Of a stretch of DNA of 64,000 nucleotides, positions 1 to 8,458 are shown piece by piece; position 1 is the first letter of the stretch; the number at the start of each line of letters is the position of its first letter. Below the pieces are notes generated by a model. It worked only from the letters and a program-made list of their open reading frames with translations. It was not told the origin of the DNA and did not search any database. Source of the DNA: Geobacter sp. (lineage in GTDB: Bacteria > Desulfobacterota > Desulfuromonadia > Geobacterales > Geobacteraceae); the NCBI GenBank assembly GCA_003314535.1, contig POSG01000003.1:1-64000 (forward strand), written 5' to 3'. A program made the position numbers and the translations under genes.

Positions 1-38
1 TCATCCGGGAAGTTACGTCGCAACTCCTCAACATTCAT
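1..38 (-). CDS. Start of an unidentified gene (truncated by window edge)
   Basis: Only the first 12 codons are visible (MNVEELRRNFPD...). The start is supported by a strong AAGGAGG-type ribosome binding site a few bases upstream. It lies downstream of, and on the same strand as, the phage-like genes to the right, so it probably belongs to the same element. Function cannot be judged. Confidence 0.5.
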   Translation of the reverse strand, partial: MNVEELRRNFPD

Positions 39-111
39 GACCTTTCCTCCTTGTTATGGACGAAAGGCTAACCCTGTCTAGCGACAGAATATGTCACAAC
101 CTTTTTTTGGG

Positions 112-615
112 TTATAGGACCGTAAATTTTTGAGTCGGCCAAATACGGCTCCTTCGGCTCTTTTTCGGGTTGTTTTTATCGTAGATTCCTTCTTTGTGCA
201 TCAAGAACCCCCTCTTTTCCATCATGTCAACCAATTCAATGGTGAAATAGCCTGCCCTCGTATAGCGGCTTTTCGTCCAATCGTTCCTGTTGAGAGATAT
301 CGCTATGGGTTTTTGTGTAACGAGTACCCTGCTTTTGTTGGCAAGCAGATTCGCGCAAAGTACCTCCATATCAATTTCTTTCTGACCCATCTTGTAACCC
401 GCCTTGCCATGCAACAAAATCCGCAGCAGTTCGTGAGCACGTTTAACAGCTTCTGGATCATCTAGTGTGCGGGAGTGGTTAAAGGAATCGTTGTCATTCA
501 GCCAACTACCCGTACCAATGGCTTCAAGCGCGTTACGTATTGCCTGTTGACGTACTCTTTCCCGTGAGCGGATTTTTCTCTCGTCAATGTCTTTAGGCCA
601 TTTCGTTCTTGCCAT
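112..615 (-). CDS. Hypothetical basic protein of a mobile element, possibly DNA-binding
   Basis: 167 residues, rich in Lys and Arg. The C-terminal half (segments NRNDWTKSRYTRAG and SRRSRIWPT around residues 108-163) resembles the winged-helix-like part seen in some phage or plasmid replication-associated proteins, but I cannot assign a family. The start is preceded by AAGGGAG at good spacing. It is the most downstream complete gene of the leftward mobile-element set, separated by about 400 bp from the next gene upstream. No catalytic motif is visible. The replication link is inference only. Confidence 0.6.
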   Translation of the reverse strand: MARTKWPKDIDERKIRSRERVRQQAIRNALEAIGTGSWLNDNDSFNHSRTLDDPEAVKRAHELLRILLHGKAGYKMGQKEIDMEVLCANLLANKSRVLVTQKPIAISLNRNDWTKSRYTRAGYFTIELVDMMEKRGFLMHKEGIYDKNNPKKSRRSRIWPTQKFTVL

Positions 616-1022
616 TGGTTACGCTCCCTTTGCGCGTGACCCTATTCTGAAAATGGGAGAAAAAGATGGTTAGGGTTACCGTCCTTGTCGGCCCGTCGGC
701 CTATTTCTCCCAAGCTATTGACTCCCCCTCCATGCAAGGATCTAGGTCAGTTCGTGAAATACCCGTAAACTTAAAATACGGGGTTGCATCAAATGTTTTA
801 TATGCCCGGCACAACCCAGTGGGTCATTGCTTGCAACAGGCACAGGGTTGCTTGGTTCTGGTATCCGGGCAAGACCAGGCCACACCCGTTGCAAGTCGAT
901 TTCGTTAAGGGTTGCCAGATGCCAAGGCCCGTTGCCGTATGCGAAGCGGTGGGGAAAAGACCTTGGCTTTCGGAGTCCCGGCGGTCTGGCGCAACCGGCA
1001 TGAAAGTTCCCCGCCGCAACTT
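616..1022. other. About 400 bp without a convincing gene
   Basis: Several reading frames are open here. The longest is on the minus strand at 742-1059 (105 codons), which overlaps the end of the 1023-1640 gene by 37 bp. None has a clear ribosome binding site or recognisable domain, and the translations are Pro/Arg/His-rich as expected of shadow frames. It may be a real small gene or a structured non-coding segment of the element. Confidence 0.35.
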
Positions 1023-1640
1023 TTAGGCCGCTCGGTTTCTGGATCTCCGTTTTCTGCACTCGGCAAGATATTCATCAACGTGAATTTTCAATTCGGTAAT
1101 TATACCTTCTTCGTCTACCTTCATCCCGTCAACTTCGGAAATCTGGTAAACACCATGGGAATCTTTCCGGGCGCGTTTCATGGCTCCCAAGTAAAGCCGT
1201 TTTCGTAGCTCATGGGATTTCTGTTGTGATTCAATTTCTTCTACCTTCTTGCGGAGCTTGATTGCCTCCTTATGGCGCACCGTTACAAGAATCGCGGCTT
1301 CGGCGATTTTGTCATTCTTCATGGCACTTATGCTTTCAATTGTGCGCTCCGGTGGTTTGCCGTTAATCCTGCAATGGTACTCAAGACCGGTCCAAAGGCT
1401 GCGTAGGTTTTCGATTGCCCCGGCCAGCCCCGCTTCCACGTTGGCAAGCTGCGATTTCAAGCCTCCAAGGTCGAATATCAAGGATGTTGGCTGTCTGCCT
1501 ACTGTCGGGTTCAAAATGGGGGAGCAGTTCATCATCGAGGTTTGGAGCGGGATATACTCATCCCCTACAAGTTGCATTGAGGCTTCCAGCAACTTATCCG
1601 CTGGAAGTTCGCTTATGAGTACTTCGTTTCTTTTTGTCAT
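1023..1640 (-). CDS. Hypothetical coiled-coil-rich protein of the mobile element
   Basis: 205 residues. The middle (about residues 65-150) is charged and helical with long Lys/Glu stretches (segment LRKKVEEIESQQKSHELRK), suggesting a coiled coil; the end is basic (AECRKRRSRNRAA). No family recognised. Its start overlaps the stop of the upstream DUF2213-like gene in an ATGA arrangement, so the two are probably translationally coupled. A scaffold or capsid-accessory role would fit next to a prohead-protease-like gene, but that rests on position alone. Confidence 0.6.
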   Translation of the reverse strand: MTKRNEVLISELPADKLLEASMQLVGDEYIPLQTSMMNCSPILNPTVGRQPTSLIFDLGGLKSQLANVEAGLAGAIENLRSLWTGLEYHCRINGKPPERTIESISAMKNDKIAEAAILVTVRHKEAIKLRKKVEEIESQQKSHELRKRLYLGAMKRARKDSHGVYQISEVDGMKVDEEGIITELKIHVDEYLAECRKRRSRNRAA

Positions 1641-2392
1641 ACTTTCCCCCAGAGTCGTGAAATGTCCATATCATATTCATCAGGTTCTGCTTTGTTGGTG
1701 AGGGGAGAGTCCTTGGGCGAATCGTTCAAGGTGGGCAGTAACAGGGGTTCCTCTGTGTGGTTGTGCATGTAGCCTCCGTTTCGTACATAGGTTTCGTATG
1801 CGCCGTTGATGTTCCGAATCATGTTGTCCATTGAGTTGCTTCGTATACCGCAACCATCGGCCCAAGAGCAGGCACCGCGTGAGGTTGGCAAAATGGCAAG
1901 ATGGTCGGGGACGTGTCGGCGGGCAACAGCGGTGTACTTTTCGCCATTCCAGATTCCGGGCGTCAGCTCGTCGGCAGTAAACAAGCCGGTGCTAACGTCG
2001 ATGTTTGCGCCATGTGATATGAGATTCAGGAGTTCAGGGGCGATCTTCCGGGTACGTTCTTCATTGAGCCAGATTTCAGCTACCAGTTTCTTACCGTCAA
2101 ACCGGGAGTTCCATACCTGTCCCAATACCTGACCTTCCCATACTCGGGGGTTGTTGGCAGATATTGGCATGCCGCCGTTGGTGGGGTGGTTTACCAATAC
2201 AGGCTTGCCGTCCCAGAGGTGCGCCGAGTTCCGCAACTCATCGTGTGGGTAGTACAAGGGGCCACCGGTACCGTTATGGACTCCCTCTGTCAGCATCACA
2301 ACCGGCAAGACAAGGTGAGGAGCGTTGTTGAAAGTCTTGCGTTTGATTTGTGAAGCGGCAAGGTGGACTTTAATCGCGTGCAGATTTCGCAT
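1637..2392 (-). CDS. Phage DUF2213 / prohead-protease-like protein
   Basis: 251 residues. Features of the DUF2213 (phage head maturation protease-like) family are visible: a segment around residues 45-70 (DGKPVLVNHPT), a central vEIW-type strand, and a HLAILPTSRGACS motif near residue 175, matching the family's DHxAiVp..RGaC pattern. Such proteins normally mature phage capsids. The C-terminal 60 residues look disordered and carry no known domain. It overlaps both neighbours (23 bp and 4 bp), so it sits in an operon. No portal, capsid or terminase gene is in the window, so the element is either truncated or continues to the left. Confidence 0.7.
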   Translation of the reverse strand: MRNLHAIKVHLAASQIKRKTFNNAPHLVLPVVMLTEGVHNGTGGPLYYPHDELRNSAHLWDGKPVLVNHPTNGGMPISANNPRVWEGQVLGQVWNSRFDGKKLVAEIWLNEERTRKIAPELLNLISHGANIDVSTGLFTADELTPGIWNGEKYTAVARRHVPDHLAILPTSRGACSWADGCGIRSNSMDNMIRNINGAYETYVRNGGYMHNHTEEPLLLPTLNDSPKDSPLTNKAEPDEYDMDISRLWGKV

Positions 2393-2609
2393 GTTCTCTT
2401 TCCTCCTTCAAGATTCTTTGCCGCTCTTGGTAAATTTCCCATCTCTCGCCAAGAGTCAGTTTGTGCGACATGGGCGGGAATCTGGTATCCCGGACGACTC
2501 GCACCTTAAAGACCGGGCGTTTGTACCCTGCTGGCATTTTGTTATCCTCATAGGGGTTATGCTCGTAAGGGTTGTGCTCGTAAGCAAGTCTCACCTGGAG
2601 TTTCTTCAT
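2370..2609 (-). CDS. Small hypothetical protein with EHNPYEHNPYED repeat
   Basis: 79 residues, highly charged, with a short internal duplication (EHNPYEHNPYED, residues 11-22) and a basic helical C-terminus. It overlaps the XRE gene upstream by 4 bp and the DUF2213-like gene downstream by 23 bp, which supports it being translated as part of the operon. Function unknown. Confidence 0.55.
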   Translation of the reverse strand: MKKLQVRLAYEHNPYEHNPYEDNKMPAGYKRPVFKVRVVRDTRFPPMSHKLTLGERWEIYQERQRILKEEREHAKSARD

Positions 2610-2986
2610 AGTTGACCTCCGTTGTTGGTATGGTTTGGCAATCCAAGCGGTTCCTCGGTTTCTGAGTTATTGCACAGCACGTCATACATTTCTGAAAGTG
2701 TCCTGAATCGGCATGTAAACTTGAGCGTTTCCAAGCTCCCATACCGATGCATCATCACGAAAATTGCTCTGCTCAGTTTGGCGTGCTGGTTTGCGGTAAG
2801 GTTGCTTCGGGGAACCCAATCAATTTCAGCCCCAAGGTATTTTTCGATTGCCTTCATTTCCAAAACCGTCAGGGTCCGGATTCCGTTTTCTTCCCGGCTG
2901 ATTTTGGTCTGGAATATGCCGATGTCTCTTTGAATATCCAGTTGCGTCTTGCCAGCGTCTATGCGTGTTTCACGCAAGGTTTTCAT
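2606..2986 (-). CDS. XRE-family helix-turn-helix regulator
   Basis: 126 residues. Residues 1-60 form a Cro/C1-type HTH (TLRETRIDAGKTQLDIQRDIGIFQTKISREENG...LTVLEMKAIEKYL), so it should bind DNA as a dimer. The C-terminal half lacks a known domain. It is the first gene of the leftward operon and faces a divergent, AT-rich intergenic region with a clear inverted repeat (2999-3039), its likely operator. It is therefore expected to autoregulate and possibly to repress the rightward cassette. Confidence 0.8.
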   Translation of the reverse strand: MKTLRETRIDAGKTQLDIQRDIGIFQTKISREENGIRTLTVLEMKAIEKYLGAEIDWVPRSNLTANQHAKLSRAIFVMMHRYGSLETLKFTCRFRTLSEMYDVLCNNSETEEPLGLPNHTNNGGQL

Positions 2987-2998
2987 TTCAGTTACCTC

Positions 2999-3039
2999 GC
3001 AATGCTTATAATTTGAGCATTATTTTATAAGAGCATTGC
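2999..3039. promoter_or_regulatory. Inverted-repeat operator between the XRE gene and the rightward cassette
   Basis: Two arms, GCAATGCTTATAA and TTATAAGAGCATTGC, are near-perfect reverse complements, with a further GAGCATT copy between them. The element begins 12 bp upstream of the XRE start codon. The layout is typical of a phage-type repressor operator; binding by the adjacent XRE protein is inferred. Confidence 0.6.
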
Positions 3040-3209
3040 GGAGATTTAAAAGCGAAAATTAAAAAACGTAAGTGATTATATAATTTATATAAAATATGAC
3101 GTGTTATTAGCTGGTTAAGGATGTGCTGCGCTGCATGGACTTTTCACTCAAGCAATGTTGTGGTATATACATGAAGGGCTTTTATTCTACTTACATTTGG
3201 AGGTGGGGT

Positions 3210-3557
3210 ATGACGCGAGTACCAAAAAAGCTAGATGGGCCTATATTCACTCAAGACGAGTGCGAAACGCCCCTTACAATGTTTTTGAAGAATGCTGAAG
3301 TAAAAAAACTCAGTAGGCAGTTAAGAAAAGACGTTGAAAAAATGTATGATGCCTTAGAGCTATTTTATAATGCTATCGATTTAACAGCTTACAGACGCAA
3401 TTTATTGAAATCAAAAACCCTTTCTACGGTAAATAGGTCTATTAAAACTAGACAATCTGACATTGCTAAGGCTTTTGCAGAACTTATGAGTAAATCAGAT
3501 AAATTAATCGAGATGAGTGGTGAGGTAAGAGAAATAGATATTTCAGAATATAAATAG
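3210..3557 (+). CDS. Hypothetical helical protein, first gene of AT-rich cassette
   Basis: 115 residues from the ATG at 3210, preceded by GGAGGTGGG; an in-frame ATG at 3123 has no such site. The protein is Lys-rich and predicted mostly helical (for example KKLSRQLRKDVEKMYDALEL, then AFAELMSKSDKLIEMSGE), with no signal peptide, membrane segment or recognised domain. Base composition is strikingly AT-rich compared with the core genome, suggesting horizontal acquisition. It lies just upstream of a secreted protein gene on the same strand and is probably co-transcribed. Confidence 0.6.
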   Translation: MTRVPKKLDGPIFTQDECETPLTMFLKNAEVKKLSRQLRKDVEKMYDALELFYNAIDLTAYRRNLLKSKTLSTVNRSIKTRQSDIAKAFAELMSKSDKLIEMSGEVREIDISEYK

Positions 3558-3569
3558 AAAGGTATGGCT

Positions 3570-3938
3570 ATGATTTTCATGTACATGAAAACTATAATAT
3601 TGACAACGATTAGCTTGTTGATGGTAATGCCAAATAGTGCAAAAGCGGAAGATAAATCAACTCAAATAGCTTCATGGATAGAATCTAAAATCAACACTGG
3701 AGGGTATAATGGCGGCCAATGCAAAAGTCTTGCAGTTAATTTAGTTAAATGTAATATGCGTTTTCCTTCAGGTACAAAACCTTCATCAGTAAAAACGAAC
3801 GTCAAAGGAGTATCTGAGCTATTTGCTCAAGTCGGTAAATTGGCTTCATCAATTTATTATATCGGATATTCTGGAAGCCAAAAAGTGTGTGAATATAAGT
3901 ATGACATGTACAGTGGAACTGTAACTAAAACTAAATAA
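3570..3938 (+). CDS. Small secreted protein of unknown function
   Basis: 122 residues. The N-terminus has a clear Sec signal peptide (MYMKTIILTTISLLMVMPNSAKA) with a likely AKA/ED cleavage. The mature part is about 95 residues with three cysteines (GGQCKS, VKCNM, KVCEYK), enough for one disulfide. I chose the ATG at 3570, which has AAAGG at good spacing; the ATG six bases earlier is also possible. It follows the previous gene by 12 bp. AT-rich like its neighbours. No family recognised. Confidence 0.65.
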   Translation: MIFMYMKTIILTTISLLMVMPNSAKAEDKSTQIASWIESKINTGGYNGGQCKSLAVNLVKCNMRFPSGTKPSSVKTNVKGVSELFAQVGKLASSIYYIGYSGSQKVCEYKYDMYSGTVTKTK

Positions 3939-4015
3939 TTCTACTATGTAATTTATTTCTTTTTACTTAATATAGTCACTCACGGTAATATGTGGTTAGA
4001 TCAGGTGGAGGTTTC

Positions 4016-4909
4016 ATGTTTACAACAAAGTGTTCGAAATGTGGGAATGTGCTCATTGAAAGAGAAACAATATGTCTTGCTTGTGGCACCAAAGTAAAAA
4101 AAACAGTTAATATATATAAATGGCCAGGTAACATGCTCTTGGCTATGACTATCACATTATTAGTAATATTAATATTTGGTATAATAGTAAATTTAGTAGA
4201 CAGTAAAAAACAAAGAACGTCATCACAGTCTCCAGCACAATTGGTAAATAAATCCGCGATCATGTCTCCGGCAGATCATTTGTTAACTGCAAAGAAGTTA
4301 CTGCAAACTAACTTCAATCAAGCAATAATACATCTTGATGCAATTCCTAAAAATGCACCTGAATTTGCTGAAGTAGCATCACTACGTAAAGAAGTAATTC
4401 AGAAACAGTCGATACAAAAACTTCAAAACAAAATCACATCAGATGACAAAAAGTTGAAAGAAGCAGAAAATAAAATAAAAGCTTGTAGGGATAAATTGAG
4501 AAAATACTATGGTACGACTGACGACTTAAAGGACCTCAATCAAATGGTTGTTTTATTGGCAATGACGAAAGCAGTCTACGCATCCAGAAAAAATGACACG
4601 GAAAAGCGTCTTTATTCCAAAGCGTCTTCCTTGTTGCCAAAGGCTCAGATGACATTACGGGATACTTATGCTTCCTCTATAGAAGAAATATTAGTACGTA
4701 CAGGAATGGACGCGCAAGTAAGCGCACTGGGGACTAGCAAAAAAACTCTCAGAATAACATATGCGTTAATGTCTCAACCGCTTGTATACAAGTTTCAAAA
4801 CGAAGTAAGGATAGATGAACAGGCAAAGAATGTTGGTTTCTCGAAAATTGTCTACTCAAATGGTTTTCAAAGCTCACTTGGGAGAACATGGACAGTTGAC
4901 CTAAAATAA
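4016..4909 (+). CDS. Zinc-ribbon, single-TM, coiled-coil protein
   Basis: 297 residues from the ATG at 4016, which has GGTGGAGG 6-7 bp upstream. An N-terminal zinc ribbon (CSKCG...CLACG, residues 5-24) precedes one transmembrane helix (about residues 40-60, LLAMTITLLVILIFGIIVNLV). A long Lys/Glu-rich helical stretch follows (about 130-165), then a soluble C-terminal domain. This layout of cytoplasmic zinc ribbon, TM and extracytoplasmic domain occurs in several small membrane-sensor families, but I recognise no specific one. Third gene of the AT-rich cassette, followed by a terminator. Confidence 0.65.
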   Translation: MFTTKCSKCGNVLIERETICLACGTKVKKTVNIYKWPGNMLLAMTITLLVILIFGIIVNLVDSKKQRTSSQSPAQLVNKSAIMSPADHLLTAKKLLQTNFNQAIIHLDAIPKNAPEFAEVASLRKEVIQKQSIQKLQNKITSDDKKLKEAENKIKACRDKLRKYYGTTDDLKDLNQMVVLLAMTKAVYASRKNDTEKRLYSKASSLLPKAQMTLRDTYASSIEEILVRTGMDAQVSALGTSKKTLRITYALMSQPLVYKFQNEVRIDEQAKNVGFSKIVYSNGFQSSLGRTWTVDLK

Positions 4910-4946
4910 TACCCTACCCAGTTCGTTGGACGGGTGGTATTTTCTT
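4909..4946 (+). terminator. Rho-independent terminator of the AT-rich cassette
   Basis: Inverted repeat (ATACC...ACCC / GGGTGGTAT, with a two-base bulge) starting at the stop codon of the zinc-ribbon gene and followed by TTTTCTT. Confidence 0.6.
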
Positions 4947-5039
4947 GTCCATCCAAATATCAAGTCCTCTCAACGCACCCCGTAATCCTGAACCTCAATA
5001 TTAAACTGTCTTGCATGCTTATATATGTGCTCCTTTCAA

Positions 5040-6509
5040 TTATTTCTTAACGATTGCGTCGAATTTGCACTTGTCGATACATGCGCCGCACTTGATGCAG
5101 GCTGCCTGATCGATCACGTGGGCTTCCTTCACCTTGCCGGAGATGCAGTTTACCGGACATACGCGTGCGCAAAGCGTACAGCCGACGCACTTCTCGGGCA
5201 GGATGACGATTTCCAGCAGGTTGGAGCAAACGCCTGCCGGGCATTTCTTGTCGCGGACGTGTGAAAGGTACTCGTCGGCGAAGGTGTTCATGGTGGACAG
5301 AACCGGGTTGGGCATGGTCTGGCCGAGGCCGCACAGCGCCGTGTCCTTGATGTTCACTGCCAGGCTCTTCATCTTCTCGAAGTCAGCCTCGGTGCCCTGG
5401 CCGCTGGTGATCTTGTCCAGGGTTTCCCAGAGACGCTTGGAGCCGATACGGCACGGGGTGCACTTGCCGCAGGTCTCGTCCATGGTGAAGTCGAGGAAGA
5501 ACTTGGCGATGTCGACCATGCAGGTGTCCTCGTCCATGACGATCATGCCGCCGGAGCCCATCATCGAGTTCTTGGCCAGCAGGTTGTCGTAGTCGATCTG
5601 TACGTCAGCGTCTTTGAAGGTCAGGGCGCCGCCGGAAGGTCCGCCGGTCTGAACGGCCTTGAACTGTTTGCCGCCCGGGCAGCCGCCACCGATATCGAAG
5701 ATGACTTCCTTCAGGGTGATGCCCATGGGAACTTCGATCAGGCCGGTATTCGTGATCTTGCCGGCAAGGGCGAACACCTTGGTCCCCTTGGAGCGCTCGG
5801 TGCCGATGGAAGAGAACCAGCCGGAACCCTTGACCAGGATGGCCGGAATGTTGGCGAAGGTTTCCACGTTGTTGACGATGGTCGGCATCTTCCAGTAGCC
5901 AGCATTGGCGGGGAAGGGGGGCTTGGTGTAAGGCTCGCCGCGGCTGCCTTCCATGGAACGGATGAGAGCGGTTTCCTCGCCGCAGACGAACGCGCCTGCG
6001 CCGTATTTCAGCTCGATGTCGAAATTGAAACCGGTACCCATGATGTTGTTGCCGAGGACGCCGTATGCACGTGCATCGTCGATGGCTTTCTTGAGGCGCT
6101 TGATGGCCAGCGGATATTCCGCGCGGATGTAAACAACGCCGATGGAAGCGCCGATGGCATAACCGCAGACGGCCATTGCTTCAACGACGGAATGGGGGTC
6201 GCCTTCGAGAACGGCACGGTCCATGAACGCGCCGGGATCGCCTTCGTCGGCGTTGCAGACAACGTATTTCTGCTCGGCTACGTTCTTGGCTGCGAATTCC
6301 CACTTGTTGCCGGTGGGGAAGCCTCCGCCGCCACGGCCGCGGAGGCCGGACTTCTTGATTTCGTCGACGATCGCCAGAGGAGTGCTTGCGGTAATCGCGT
6401 TGGCAAGGGCCTCGTAGCCGCGCACGCCAAGGTAATCTTCGATATTTTCAGGATCAATGAAACCGCAGTTTCTGGTCGCTATTCTCAACTGTTTCTTTGC
6501 CACTTCCAT
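5040..6509 (-). CDS. NuoF/HndC-like NADH-binding flavo-iron-sulfur subunit
   Basis: 489 residues. Visible motifs in order: the NAD-binding GRGGGGFPTGNKW segment (about residue 57), FMN-site GAGAFVCGEETALI (about 170), the [4Fe-4S] site CGKCTPCRIG with a later CGLG, and a C-terminal two-cluster ferredoxin domain (CVGCTLCARVCPVNC and CIKCGACIDKC). This matches HndC or HydB subunits of NAD(P)-linked, often bifurcating, hydrogenases or dehydrogenases rather than NuoF of complex I, which lacks the ferredoxin tail. Third gene of a NuoE-HndB-NuoF-like operon. No [FeFe]-hydrogenase (HndD) or formate dehydrogenase gene follows, so its electron partner is not evident here. Confidence 0.88.
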   Translation of the reverse strand: MEVAKKQLRIATRNCGFIDPENIEDYLGVRGYEALANAITASTPLAIVDEIKKSGLRGRGGGGFPTGNKWEFAAKNVAEQKYVVCNADEGDPGAFMDRAVLEGDPHSVVEAMAVCGYAIGASIGVVYIRAEYPLAIKRLKKAIDDARAYGVLGNNIMGTGFNFDIELKYGAGAFVCGEETALIRSMEGSRGEPYTKPPFPANAGYWKMPTIVNNVETFANIPAILVKGSGWFSSIGTERSKGTKVFALAGKITNTGLIEVPMGITLKEVIFDIGGGCPGGKQFKAVQTGGPSGGALTFKDADVQIDYDNLLAKNSMMGSGGMIVMDEDTCMVDIAKFFLDFTMDETCGKCTPCRIGSKRLWETLDKITSGQGTEADFEKMKSLAVNIKDTALCGLGQTMPNPVLSTMNTFADEYLSHVRDKKCPAGVCSNLLEIVILPEKCVGCTLCARVCPVNCISGKVKEAHVIDQAACIKCGACIDKCKFDAIVKK

Positions 6510-6529
6510 TATCTGACTCCTCCCCTTGT

Positions 6530-6910
6530 TTATAATTCAACCCTGACATAGTTTACGGGAATAACGGTACCAGCCACTTCGCCGTTCTTCAGGTACTTCT
6601 GTACCAGTTCCCTGGCGCCGGTTTCGTCCAGATTTCCGAAACAGACCGACTCTTTGCCGGGCAGGGTCACGACAACGGTCGGCTCGGAGTGACAGTAGGT
6701 CATGCATCCGGATTTAACGAACTCGACGTTGCTGATCCCCAGCTTGGCTGCTTCATCCTGCATGGCTGCCAAGACGGTCTTGCCGCCGGAGGCGATGCTG
6801 CAGGTGGCGAGGGAGACATTCACAACGATCTTTTCTTTTTTTGTCGCTTGTTTCGCCTTGTAATCTTCCTGAAACTTCTTCAGATCAGCAATTGATGAAA
6901 TTTTTGCCAT
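6530..6910 (-). CDS. HndB-like thioredoxin-fold [2Fe-2S] ferredoxin
   Basis: 126 residues. The thioredoxin-like ferredoxin domain (about residues 27-112) has cysteines at 37, 69 and 73 (LATCSIASGG and SGCMTYC); the second cysteine of the first pair is replaced by glycine and another Cys lies at 90, so cluster ligation is not obvious from sequence. The GxCxxxxGG pattern is typical of HndB and the N-terminal domain of HydB. It sits 20 bp upstream of the NuoF-like gene and should relay electrons within the same complex. Confidence 0.82.
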   Translation of the reverse strand: MAKISSIADLKKFQEDYKAKQATKKEKIVVNVSLATCSIASGGKTVLAAMQDEAAKLGISNVEFVKSGCMTYCHSEPTVVVTLPGKESVCFGNLDETGARELVQKYLKNGEVAGTVIPVNYVRVEL

Positions 6911-6938
6911 GGTTTAGCTCCTTCAGGTCTATTTGAAA

Positions 6939-7457
6939 TTAATATTCAGCAAGAATGTTCTTTACCTGGTCGGCGGTAACGTGAGGGTAGACCTTCTCGC
7001 CGACGGTCAGAATCGGAGCCAGTGCGCAGGCGCCGACGCAGCGGAGGCAGTCGATGGAGAACTTGCCGTCCGGGGTGACTTCGCCGACTTCGACGCCCAG
7101 GGCTTCCTTGAAAGCCTCGACGACTTTTTCCGCGCCCTTGACGAAGCATGCCGTCCCCATGCAGATGGAGATGGGATATTTGCCCTTAGGAACCATGGTG
7201 AAGAAGGTGTAGAAACTGACGACGCCGTAAACCTTGGCAAGGGAGACGCCCATGTAATCGGCGACAAACTGCTGGACTTCCTTGGGCAGGTAGCCGAACA
7301 GGCCCTGGGCCTTGTGCAGCACGGTTACGAGATGGCCTTCCTTTGTGGGGAGATTGGCGATGAATTCTTCCAACTCTTTGTAAAGAGTTGCCGGCAGTGT
7401 AGCACGATCCGGAAGTCTGCATTCTCCTGTTAACTGACACGTTGATCCTGATTGCAT
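6939..7457 (-). CDS. NuoE/HndA-like [2Fe-2S] subunit
   Basis: 172 residues, close to the family's usual length. A helical N-terminal domain (residues 20-85) precedes a thioredoxin-fold [2Fe-2S] domain whose four ligands are visible: CMGTAC and CLRCVGAC, of which the outer pair CxxxC serves as ligands. First gene of the three-gene operon, so its promoter should lie in the long region to its right. Together with the two downstream genes it forms an NADH-oxidising or -reducing diaphorase module. Confidence 0.88.
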   Translation of the reverse strand: MQSGSTCQLTGECRLPDRATLPATLYKELEEFIANLPTKEGHLVTVLHKAQGLFGYLPKEVQQFVADYMGVSLAKVYGVVSFYTFFTMVPKGKYPISICMGTACFVKGAEKVVEAFKEALGVEVGEVTPDGKFSIDCLRCVGACALAPILTVGEKVYPHVTADQVKNILAEY

Positions 7458-8458
7458 AGTGTTAAACCTCTCCTTTCGTTGTTGGCCGGATGCAGCGTTC
7501 GGCCTTTGATTGTTGCCTCAACACATATTGCAACGACGGCACAGCTTTTTTTACTGCTTTTTATGCGAAAGACCGGGTTGCTCCTATCTCCCTGAGCGGA
7601 AGTGCACGAGGCGGCACCAGTTAATGCAAAGATACACTGATGCCATGAGTAGTTCTGGGCTGAATGAAAGAGATTGCAACTTGGGGACACCCGGAAAGTA
7701 CCACGGACCAACTGTAATATAAATTACACATTGTTTTATAGAAAAGAACGAGTTCGGTTCTCAGGGACGCAACATCTCATGCAGCGCGGAATTTCATCAC
7801 AAGTTCAATTAATTGTCAAGGGGGTTTTTCGGGGTCCGAAGCCCCTTACCGGCACGGTCACAACCGGGTAGACATGGTACGGCAGCAAATTGAGAAGGAT
7901 CTTGGACGCATTGCGCAAGTAAGCGTTATAATTAGGACAATCGGTAAATGCTTCCTGCTTCGCAAACCGTCCGCACTAGGAAGCCGTGCATGCGCTCATG
8001 ATTTGGAAAAAACCACGCGCCTGCCGGTAATAAAACACCATTTCCCTCTTGGGCGGAACGGATTCCCATCGGTGGCGAAGCAGAAAATATTCGGCCTGGC
8101 AACTCTCCGGAAATTTATTTTTTTGCGTGGGTAGGCAGACAAGGAAACAAAGGAGTTTCGCACAGCCTTTTGCGCCATGACCATCATTAAATACATTAGT
8201 CTAATTGTAAGTGATTTCAGCATAAGTAAAATTATTTGTCAAGATAAATTTGCACGCAAATTCGAGCGATTACAAAATTTTTACCGGAATTTTCTTCTGA
8301 GCTTGCAAGCCCGATTTCCGTGGGCCGCATCTCGGTAAGACGACTGTCTTTTCTCTGGCCCGGCAGCTCGGGAAATAAAATCAAAACATCTGGTAAAAAC
8401 GCAGTTGATCTGGTATGAAAAGCCCGGAGCAAAAAATTTTCAGAGGAGGCTCAAGCAT
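7458..8458. other. About 1 kb without a convincing gene
   Basis: The region separates the leftward HndABC-like operon from the rightward cyclophilin gene. Open frames of 60-90 codons exist on both strands but lack ribosome binding sites and family features. A weak sigma-70-like pair (TTGGAC near 7902, TATAAT at about 7928, 19-bp spacer) points rightward. It probably carries the promoters of both flanking operons; no stable structure was identified with confidence. Confidence 0.4.

Noticed and set aside
742-1059. Possible 105-residue gene on the minus strand
   Set aside because: It overlaps the neighbouring gene's end, lacks a ribosome binding site, and its composition (Pro, Arg, His) is like a shadow frame; competing frames are equally open.
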